Shown here piece by piece: positions 13,597-19,355 of a stretch of 19,355 nt of DNA. Origin of the DNA: Promethearchaeota archaeon (GTDB taxonomy: Archaea; Asgardarchaeota; Lokiarchaeia; Sigynarchaeales; MK-D1); the NCBI GenBank assembly GCA_016839385.1, contig JAEOUK010000503.1, forward strand, positions 1 to 19,355, read 5' to 3'. Position 1 is the stretch's first letter. Each line of letters opens with the position of its first letter. Below the pieces are notes generated by a model that made no database searches, had not been told where the DNA came from, and saw only the letters and a list, made by a program, of their open reading frames with translations. Position numbers and translations under genes: made by a program.

Positions 13597-15798
13597 TTAC
13601 TGATGTGGTTCAATTATCTTTAGAACATCTTCGAAATCAATACCTAATTGCCTTACTTTCTCGATTGTAGGGCATCCTTTTTGGTTCCAGCCCCGTTTTT
13701 CATAGACGACATTTTGTAATTTTGTATATTGAGATTCGCGGTAATCTCGTAAGATTTTCAATTTTTCTTCAGTAGTTTTGCCCTTAGGGTCTACTCCTAG
13801 AATTTCTTTTAGTTGTCCATCATATCGTTCTTGACGACTTTCATATTCCAGTTTCGTAACAGGTCCCATTCCTCGATAAGGGAAGTTCTCATCATCCTTT
13901 CTTAATCCATGTCCTAACCGAATGTTAAAAATCCGTTGGAAATTATATACTACTTCGCTTCGCTTGACTATATCCTCAGGAGTCGTGGGTACACCCGTAA
14001 TACCCTGAGCATAGTTAGCATAAAATTGCACGTGTTTCGGACTTCGAGCTCGATAGAGTTCCCCTTTTTCATTTTTGATAGGATTATCTTTATTATCAGG
14101 AGGTTGTACATCATTCCAAGGCAATTTACATAAACCGTTCAATCCAAACCATGTTCTAAAAAATGGAAACCAACAGAGTGCGTTAGCTTTGTCTTCAAAC
14201 GTAGGGATAGACTTTCTTACCATATCTTCGAAAATTAACCAAGCTTCATCATGTTGAGGACCCTTAAGTGCGAATCCGTAACCACCTTGTTGAGCTATAG
14301 ACTCCTTGGTCATGTATTCTGATACTTCTAAACCCTTATGTTCCATTCCAATTGAATTTAGAAAATCCATAATGCCATCCTTTTCTTTATTGTGGGGATA
14401 TTCCGCAAAAATTTTCTTCATTTGACGTATTCCCTTACCTACTGTTACCCCAAAACCTTCTCCACGTGCCATTTGGTGAATCAATTCAATTGCAGCTTCT
14501 GCATTACCGAATTTAAGTTCTAAACCTCCAGTGATTTCCTTATTTATAATTCCTTCTTCATAACATTCCATAACAAATGCAATACCGGTTCCCACAGAGA
14601 TAGTATCAACACCATATGTATCACAGTAGAAATTCACTTCCAAAATCCATTTAGGGTCCCAAACACCCCAGTTTGAGCCGCATCCAGCGATAGTTTCGTA
14701 TTCTGGACCATCTATAGGAACTATCTGGCCTTTGAAGGGTCCTGTTAAAAGTGAGTGATTAGGTGAAAAATGCGAGCAAGCTATGGTACAACCTGTCCAA
14801 CAACCACTAAGTCCTCTTTCATCAACCATAATTTTCTTCCATACCTCTCTACTATATGGGAATTCATGCTCCATCTCTACTTTGTACGTTTTATGTCTAC
14901 CATATCGGAAATTCTCTGTTGGAAGAAGATCGAACTCATTCATTATTTCTGGTAAATGTCCAGTACCAACTTTTCGCATCTCGTTCTGGTTTGGATCATG
15001 GGTTACAATTTCTTTATTGTGATTTCCTCCAGAACCACGTGCTAAATCTCTATCTGCAGCCCCAACAGTTTTATCAGGTTTACGTGGAGATATACATACT
15101 AGAGCTTTAATTTTTTTATCTATAAAAACCGAGCCTATCCCTCCACGCCCTGCTTGCTTATAAGAAGCCCACTTTCGAGGAAGGGTGTACCATGAGAAGT
15201 TCAGCATACCCCAATTAGTATGTTTAGCAGCAGGTCCTGTAGAGACAATTGAAACTCGGTATTTATCAACAGGTTCATCCCCTTCAGCAAATTTTGAGGT
15301 GAGCTCTTGTGTTAATTCATGTGCATATTCAGCAGTGTTTTCAGCAGTTTCAATTTGAATAACGCAATTTTCTCCATCAACAGAGATGATCACTTCTTCT
15401 TTCGCTTTACCTTGAATTTCAATTGCATCAAATCCAGAGTATTTTAAGAAAGGTCCGAAAAATCCACCGACATTTGAGTCTATAATCGCACCAGTTAGTG
15501 GTGATATTGTCGTAACGATACTTTTCCCACTTCCTGGAATGAAGTTGGTTCCAGAAAGAGGACCAGATGCTATACAAATTTCATTTTCAGGATCATCCCA
15601 TTTTACAATTTTATCTTTCGGTAGAGAATTCCACATTAACCAGAGGTCAAAACCTTTTCCCCCAATAAATTTCTCTTTCATACTAACGGTTACAGGCTTA
15701 ATTTTTATCTCATTTGAGTTAAGATTAATGTAAAGTGTTTGATTATTATAACCCTTTTCAAGCTGACCTTTTTCATACTTCAATTCTGCTAAAATCAC
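13597..15798 (-). CDS. aor: Aldehyde:ferredoxin oxidoreductase-family tungsten/molybdenum enzyme
   Basis: A ~733-residue tungstopterin enzyme of the AOR family, longer than the usual 600-640. It would oxidise an aldehyde to the acid and reduce ferredoxin. Seen: the N-terminal pterin region ISPLTGAIIDSNVGGFFGPF (normally SPLTGxxxDSNxGGxxGP) followed by GFDAIEIQGKA; the Cys group GCWTGCTIACSHF with Cys333, 337, 341, spaced CX3CX3C instead of CX2CX3C; a DTYGVDTIS motif (the first DxxGLD); and GLNGLC with Cys557 as the likely fourth cluster ligand, where the usual Asp of DxxGLC is Gly. GTG 15798 is preferred because GGAG (15810-15807) lies 8 nt upstream; GTG 15807 would overlap that site. First gene of an operon with the two FAD-complex subunits, pointing to a product aldehyde of amino-acid oxidation as substrate. 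No MoaD-like or polyferredoxin partner is present. Confidence 0.93.
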   Translation of the reverse strand: MILAELKYEKGQLEKGYNNQTLYINLNSNEIKIKPVTVSMKEKFIGGKGFDLWLMWNSLPKDKIVKWDDPENEICIASGPLSGTNFIPGSGKSIVTTISPLTGAIIDSNVGGFFGPFLKYSGFDAIEIQGKAKEEVIISVDGENCVIQIETAENTAEYAHELTQELTSKFAEGDEPVDKYRVSIVSTGPAAKHTNWGMLNFSWYTLPRKWASYKQAGRGGIGSVFIDKKIKALVCISPRKPDKTVGAADRDLARGSGGNHNKEIVTHDPNQNEMRKVGTGHLPEIMNEFDLLPTENFRYGRHKTYKVEMEHEFPYSREVWKKIMVDERGLSGCWTGCTIACSHFSPNHSLLTGPFKGQIVPIDGPEYETIAGCGSNWGVWDPKWILEVNFYCDTYGVDTISVGTGIAFVMECYEEGIINKEITGGLELKFGNAEAAIELIHQMARGEGFGVTVGKGIRQMKKIFAEYPHNKEKDGIMDFLNSIGMEHKGLEVSEYMTKESIAQQGGYGFALKGPQHDEAWLIFEDMVRKSIPTFEDKANALCWFPFFRTWFGLNGLCKLPWNDVQPPDNKDNPIKNEKGELYRARSPKHVQFYANYAQGITGVPTTPEDIVKRSEVVYNFQRIFNIRLGHGLRKDDENFPYRGMGPVTKLEYESRQERYDGQLKEILGVDPKGKTTEEKLKILRDYRESQYTKLQNVVYEKRGWNQKGCPTIEKVRQLGIDFEDVLKIIEPHQ

Positions 15799-15861
15799 AC
15801 AATCCACTCCTACAAATAAACATAGATCACTCCGAATGCATAAAAAGATTTTGTGATGTTG

Positions 15862-15911
15862 TTATAAATGCTTAGTAAATGCGCTATAGGATAATCCCAT
15901 AGGAATCCCAT
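15862..15911 (-). promoter_or_regulatory. aor operon promoter: TATA element and tandem ATGGGATT boxes
   Basis: On the minus strand, ATTTATAA (15869-15862) is a good TATA element ~60 nt before the GTG start, giving a leader of ~40 nt. Two identical ATGGGATT octamers lie upstream at 15911-15904 and 15900-15893, 11 nt apart, i.e. one helical turn, in the position of an activator site. The octamer pair is seen nowhere else near promoters here. Confidence 0.5.
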
Positions 15912-15963
15912 TCTATTAAGATGTAAAATAATAATGTAATAATGAAATTGAACGATAATAGGA

Positions 15964-15992
15964 TAATTAAAAGAAAATAAAAGAAATAAAGA
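15964..15992 (-). terminator. Pyrimidine/T-rich terminator after cpgS
   Basis: Right after the cpgS stop, the minus strand reads a run of T-rich pyrimidine tracts (CTTTATTTCTTTTATTTTC) without a hairpin, the form expected for U-rich archaeal termination by aCPSF1/FttA or intrinsic oligo-U release. Confidence 0.45.
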
Positions 15993-15995
15993 GAG

Positions 15996-17336
15996 TTATT
16001 TCAAGTGCTTCTTAATAAACTTATCAAGCATATCTTCAATGGTAACAGAATCACCATATTTTTCGATATCATAGTATGTTCTATAGATTGGCTTGTTTAC
16101 TTTGACCAATTTTGCTAAGTCTATTGGAGAACCATCAATGATAATATCAGCGTCGATGTTATTCAAAGTCGTTTCCATGTCTCGGATTTGTTCATCATTA
16201 TATCCCATTGCTGGAACAATTTCGGTAATTTGTGGAAATTCTTTGAAAACTTTTGCCATTGTCCCAACGACGTGTGGTTTTGGATCTACTATGGTACATC
16301 CGTGTTCCTTGGCGGCATAGAATCCAGCACCTACGCTCATGTTGCCGTGTGTTAAAGTTGGACCATCTTCTACAACGATAGCTCGTCTTCCCTTTACTTC
16401 TTCTGGTTTATCAATAGTTACTACAGAATTTGTGTAAATTCTGACTGCATTGGGATTCAATTCGTCCAAGTTCTTTTCTACAAATTTAACATCTTCAGGT
16501 TTAGCACTGTTCATTTTATTAATAACATAAGCACTAGCAGTTCGAGCATTTACTTCTCCAGGGTGGAATCGGTTTTCATGACCAGGACGTAATGGATCTA
16601 CAACAACGAATTGTAAATTAGGAATATAAAATGAAATCTCGTTGTTACCCCCATCGAAGACAATCACATCAGCTTCTTTTTCTGCTTCACGAACGATTTT
16701 TTCATAATCAACACCGCTGTAAATGACTAATCCTTGTTCAATATACGGTTCGTATTCCTCACGCTCTTCAATCGTGCACTTATATTTGTCTAAATCTTCA
16801 TATGTAGCAAAACGCATAACTTCTTGCTCTAATAAATCACCGTAAGGCATAGGTTCGCGGATAGCGACTACTCGATATCCTTTAGATTTTAAATAACGAT
16901 AAGTTGCTCGGGATACTTGAGACTTACCACAACCTGTTCGTACTGCTACGATAGATACTACAGGTTTGGTGGACTTTATCATGGTATTTTTCCCTGAAAC
17001 AAGGCGGTAATTTGCACCTGCAGCTAAAGCTCGAGAACCTTTATGCATTAATTCCTCATGAGATACATCAGAGTATGCGAAAACAACCTCATCTGCATCA
17101 TATTTCTTAATAGTCTCAATAAGTCGATATTCCGGGACCATAGGAACACCGTTAGGGTAAAGCTTTCCTGCGAGTTCAGGTGGATACTTACGTTCTTCTT
17201 CCTCAGTTGTTCCAACGTTTTGTTCGCTTGCGTAGGTGAACGCTACAACCTCATAATCCTCGTTATTTCGGAAATAGGTGTTAAAGAGGTGAAAATCGTA
17301 ACCCAACGCTCCGATAATTATAACTTTAGTTTTCAT
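15996..17336 (-). CDS. cpgS: Cyclic 2,3-diphosphoglycerate synthetase-family P-loop protein
   Basis: A 446-residue protein, full length for the cyclic 2,3-diphosphoglycerate synthetase family (COG2403-type; the Methanothermus fervidus enzyme is ~460). The characterised enzyme uses ATP to cyclise 2,3-bisphosphoglycerate, a thermoprotectant/phosphate store in hyperthermophilic methanogens. Seen: an N-terminal Rossmann-like segment (KVIIIGALGYDFHLFN, 4-19), a Walker A motif AVRTGCGKSQ (131-140), a Walker B-like VIVFDGGNN (224-232), LRPGHENRFHPGE, and the late VEDGPTLTHGNMSVGAG motif that defines the family. ATG 17336 is chosen; the TTG 15 nt upstream would lie in a poly-A run with no support. 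It is monocistronic, with its own promoter and T-rich terminator, between the IDH and aor genes. The true product in this genome is uncertain: many family members sit in organisms not known to make the cyclic compound. Confidence 0.88.
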   Translation of the reverse strand: MKTKVIIIGALGYDFHLFNTYFRNNEDYEVVAFTYASEQNVGTTEEEERKYPPELAGKLYPNGVPMVPEYRLIETIKKYDADEVVFAYSDVSHEELMHKGSRALAAGANYRLVSGKNTMIKSTKPVVSIVAVRTGCGKSQVSRATYRYLKSKGYRVVAIREPMPYGDLLEQEVMRFATYEDLDKYKCTIEEREEYEPYIEQGLVIYSGVDYEKIVREAEKEADVIVFDGGNNEISFYIPNLQFVVVDPLRPGHENRFHPGEVNARTASAYVINKMNSAKPEDVKFVEKNLDELNPNAVRIYTNSVVTIDKPEEVKGRRAIVVEDGPTLTHGNMSVGAGFYAAKEHGCTIVDPKPHVVGTMAKVFKEFPQITEIVPAMGYNDEQIRDMETTLNNIDADIIIDGSPIDLAKLVKVNKPIYRTYYDIEKYGDSVTIEDMLDKFIKKHLK

Positions 17337-17390
17337 TTTTTTTACACTCAAACGAAAAGTAGACTTTGGTTAGATCTTGGAAGAAATAGA

Positions 17391-17452
17391 TTTAAAATTT
17401 ATGTTTGGGGTTTATTTGATACGTTTGGGGCAATTACCCATAAATTAGGGTA
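17391..17452 (-). promoter_or_regulatory. cpgS promoter: TATA tract, two CCCCAAAC boxes and an inverted repeat
   Basis: On the minus strand AAATTTTAAA (17400-17391) is a TATA-like tract ~55 nt before the ATG. Directly upstream are two identical CCCCAAAC octamers (17410-17403 and 17430-17423), 20 nt apart, then the inverted repeat TACCC-8 nt-GGGTA (17435-17452). The octamer is the same box as in the argF and SIS/rocD promoters, here duplicated. Confidence 0.5.
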
Positions 17453-17574
17453 TATTTTTAGGAATCCACTATATTCACCCACGTAACATGGATTCAAATA
17501 TAGGTTATCCGATCGAAACATTCGTGCATTAATTCACTTTACTTCTCATATGAGCAATTAATAGCGAAGAATGA

Positions 17575-17604
17575 AGGGGAAAAATAAGAGAAAGAAAAAG
17601 AGAC
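17575..17604 (-). terminator. Pyrimidine/T-rich terminator after the isocitrate-type dehydrogenase
   Basis: Just past the TAA of the dehydrogenase the minus strand is almost pure pyrimidine (CTCTTTTTCTTTCTCTTATT and then TTTCCCC) with no stem-loop, matching the tract after cpgS. Probable U-rich archaeal termination site. Confidence 0.45.
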
Positions 17605-17610
17605 TTCGTT

Positions 17611-18855
17611 TTACTTTTGATAACTAGCGTATTTTTCTTCAAGCTTTGGATCTTTAAGGGTTTGCATAATATACTGAGCAAATTCACTTCCCGTAGAACC
17701 ATTAGATCTTCCAGTCATTTTTAGTTTCTGTTCATATAATGCGCAAATATCCAATGACATTTCTAACTTTTGTGCTTGCTCATTATAGCCAATATGATTA
17801 AGCAAGAGTGCAGCTGCTTTGATAATACTAGATGGATCAGCATATTTTCCCCTGCCTTCCGCAATCATTTTGTCAGCTGTTCCATGTATAGCTTCAAACA
17901 TTGCATAATTCTTGCCAATATTAGCACTTCCAGCAGTTCCAACTCCTCCTTGGAACTGTCCCGCTTGATCAGTTAGAATGTCTCCGTACAGATTAGGAGC
18001 AATAATTACACGGAAATGTTTTTGCCTTGCTGGGTCTATGAGTTTCGCAGTCATAATATCAACATACCAATCGTCCCATTCCACATCAGGATATTCTTTT
18101 GCAATTCTTTCTGCAATATTCAAGAACATACCATCGGTAGTTTTAATTACGTTTGCTTTGGTTACGATGGATACTTTATTGATGCGATTCTTTTTAGCAT
18201 AATCAAAACCTGCTCGAATGATGCGTTCTGATCCTTGTTTAGTCACAGCAGTAAAATCGAGTGATAAATCTTCAGTAACATTAATTCCTTTACTCCCCAA
18301 GACATAAGCACCTTCCGTATTTTCTCTGAAAAACATCCAGTCTATTCCGAGATGAGGCACTCGAACTGGTCTGACATTAGCAAAAAGGTCTAGATATCTA
18401 CGCATAGCAACATTTGCACTTTCTATATTTGGCCATGGATCTCCTTTACGGGGAGTCATTGTTGGTCCCTTTAATATAACATGACATTTTTTAAGTTCCT
18501 CCAAAACATCATCAGGAATTGCTTTCATAAGTTTGGCTCGATTTTCTATTGTGAGACCCTCAACCTGCTTAATTTCAATTGCTTCAGATTTTATTTCTTC
18601 CTTCAAAAGAAATTCTAGGATTATTTGAGCATGTTTTGTAATTTCAGGACCTATTCCATCACCAGGTACCACACCTATGATAATCTTCTTCAGATTAGTG
18701 TAATCTATGAAATCATGTTCCTGTTTCATCAGTTCAATACGGTCTAGCTGTTCTTTAACCAAATTCGCCACATGATCTTTTACACGTTGAATTGTATCAT
18801 AACTATATATTTTATTTTCCATATTTGCCATACCACATTTGAAATCTAAGTACAT
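17611..18855 (-). CDS. Isocitrate/isopropylmalate dehydrogenase-family enzyme, probably isocitrate dehydrogenase
   Basis: A beta-decarboxylating dehydrogenase of the IDH/IMDH family, oxidising a 2-hydroxy-3-carboxy acid to a 2-oxo acid with NAD(P). Core motifs are all present: GVVPGDGIGPE, RENTEGAYV, the catalytic Lys in VTKANVIKTTDG, APNLYGDILTD with the metal-binding Asp residues, GGVGTAGSANIG and FEAIHGTADKM. The substrate loop reads SANVAMR (SxNxxxR), the isocitrate-type pattern also seen in mitochondrial-type NAD-IDH, rather than the Leu-rich isopropylmalate loop. The core of ~355 residues is preceded by a charged, probably helical extension of about 55 residues, unusual for the family. 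Starts: TTG 18870, ATG 18855 (used), ATG 18831, ATG 18822; a TATA-like ATTTATGTA near 18860-18852 would make 18831 leaderless. It would supply or consume the 2-oxoglutarate used by rocD. Confidence 0.88.
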   Translation of the reverse strand: MYLDFKCGMANMENKIYSYDTIQRVKDHVANLVKEQLDRIELMKQEHDFIDYTNLKKIIIGVVPGDGIGPEITKHAQIILEFLLKEEIKSEAIEIKQVEGLTIENRAKLMKAIPDDVLEELKKCHVILKGPTMTPRKGDPWPNIESANVAMRRYLDLFANVRPVRVPHLGIDWMFFRENTEGAYVLGSKGINVTEDLSLDFTAVTKQGSERIIRAGFDYAKKNRINKVSIVTKANVIKTTDGMFLNIAERIAKEYPDVEWDDWYVDIMTAKLIDPARQKHFRVIIAPNLYGDILTDQAGQFQGGVGTAGSANIGKNYAMFEAIHGTADKMIAEGRGKYADPSSIIKAAALLLNHIGYNEQAQKLEMSLDICALYEQKLKMTGRSNGSTGSEFAQYIMQTLKDPKLEEKYASYQK

Positions 18856-19009
18856 AAATGAATTTTTCAACGGTTAAAAATCAAAACATTCTGGGAAATT
18901 TGTAGGAGGAGTGAAAAGAGTGAATATCTATAAGATGGAATTAAAAATGAAAAACAAGCTGGATGTGGTCTAAACTTCTCTCCAGATTAAGAAAAGTTCT
19001 TTCAATTAT

Positions 19010-19165
19010 TCAGCTATTTTTATCTATCAAATTTTCATTTCTCCGTACTCGAGATAGTTTTTTTACCATAATAGATGAGATCCTATTCTGTTTATACTCT
19101 TCTTCTGGAATTCGGGAACAAAGAAAATTGATTTCTTCAATAAATTTTTGATTTTCCAGAACATA
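19010..19165 (-). pseudogene. Possible gene remnant, minus strand
   Basis: A 51-codon open frame without a proper start reads YVLENQKFIEEINF and later RISSIMVKKLSRVRRNENL before TGA. Composition is protein-like (charged, helical) and fits the local codon use better than the 62-codon ORF on the opposite strand. An internal ATG exists (IMVKK). It may be the tail of a decayed gene. Not recognised; weak call. Confidence 0.2.
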
Positions 19166-19202
19166 TCACAAGAATGTGGATTTTAATGCTTCACTAAGTT
19201 AA

Positions 19203-19334
19203 CCAGTTACTGAAAAACTGTTTGGTGTTGTAACGTTTAAGAATCAATTACTGGGAACAGTTGCATACGCTGAAAAAACTCTATCATTGTATATTGCTGA
19301 GAAGTTTGCTCGAAATCTTGAAAAATTCCTTTAG
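19203..19334 (+). pseudogene. Possible C-terminal gene remnant, plus strand
   Basis: Right after an in-frame TAA, 43 codons read PVTEKLFGVVTFKNQLLGTV then AYAEKTLSLYIAEKFARNLE and end at TAG. Strand-strand-helix character and G/A-starting codons look coding, but there is no start codon. The opposite strand is also open off the right edge (19353-19237, ending FPVIDS), so strand assignment is uncertain. Not recognised. Confidence 0.2.
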
Positions 19335-19355
19335 GATCAGTTGAGTTGTTGATAA

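Larger units (their letters stand above)
18871..19355. other. ~485-bp right-end region without a convincing intact gene
   Basis: No ORF here has a start, ribosome-binding site and recognisable product together. The region holds the upstream DNA of the isocitrate-type dehydrogenase and two short coding-like stretches (listed separately). A GGAGGAG-like sequence at 18905-18910 (TAGGAGGAGTG) on the plus strand is followed by a short frame that stops quickly. No repeat, tRNA or structured RNA was recognised. Confidence 0.5.

Noticed and set aside
15893..15911. Tandem ATGGGATT as the beginning of a CRISPR or longer repeat array
   Set aside because: Only two 8-nt copies with 3 nt between them and no further copies; a promoter element is the better reading.
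17058..17486. 142-codon plus-strand ORF covering the cpgS start and promoter
   Set aside because: It is antisense of the conserved N-terminus of cpgS and has no family features; the intergenic part holds promoter-like elements for the minus strand.
18963..19151. 62-codon plus-strand ORF at the right end
   Set aside because: Leu/Ser/Phe-rich with no ribosome-binding site; the opposite strand of the same stretch reads more like protein.
1..19355. Defence islands, prophage, transposons or toxin-antitoxin pairs
   Set aside because: No nuclease, integrase, transposase, helicase or toxin-like motifs and no terminal repeats were found on either strand; the window is mostly metabolic.

Overview
The window is AT-rich, densely coded DNA that reads as archaeal, and most likely as an Asgard archaeon (Heimdallarchaeia-like). 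The evidence is a GlmS-like two-SIS-domain sugar isomerase without a glutaminase, a cyclic 2,3-diphosphoglycerate synthetase family protein, a tungsten-type aldehyde:ferredoxin oxidoreductase (AOR), a proline-dehydrogenase-like FAD/Fe-S complex, TATA-like promoters, and a CBS protein whose C-terminal half looks like the longin-type domains common in Asgard genomes. The taxonomic call is inference; there is no rRNA, tRNA, insertion sequence, CRISPR array or other mobile element in the window.

Left part (1-5100). An Ldh2-type dehydrogenase is cut by the left edge. It is followed by an orphan winged-helix-like protein, a convergent orphan helical protein, the remnant of an FAD/NAD disulfide reductase (31 N-terminal codons joined out of frame to the C-terminal dimerisation domain), a small beta-sandwich-like protein, the CBS-longin protein and a class I SAM methyltransferase.

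Middle and right part (5069-18870). This is a block of amino-acid and carbon metabolism: the SIS isomerase (minus), ornithine aminotransferase (plus), then a long minus-strand series that in transcription order reads isocitrate/isopropylmalate-type dehydrogenase, cyclic-2,3-DPG-synthetase-like ATPase, AOR, a fused 2Fe-2S/FAD/NAD/ferredoxin/BFD subunit, a DAO-type catalytic FAD subunit, ornithine carbamoyltransferase, a cyclase/formamidase-family hydrolase and carbamate kinase. AOR and the two FAD subunits form one operon (28-nt gap, then an ATGA overlap). The OTC, cyclase and carbamate kinase genes follow.

How they may work together. Ornithine carbamoyltransferase and carbamate kinase can turn citrulline into ornithine, ATP, CO2 and ammonia. 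RocD turns ornithine into glutamate semialdehyde, and the FAD complex would turn proline (or a related imino/amino acid) into P5C, which equilibrates with the same semialdehyde. No NAD-dependent P5C dehydrogenase is visible; instead an AOR gene is fused transcriptionally to the FAD complex. I propose that the AOR oxidises the aldehyde to glutamate with ferredoxin as acceptor, and that 2-oxoglutarate then connects to the isocitrate-type dehydrogenase. A TTTGGGGT-type box recurs in the promoters of several of these genes. No arginine deiminase or arginase is in the window, so the OTC could equally be biosynthetic. The last ~500 bp hold no convincing intact gene.
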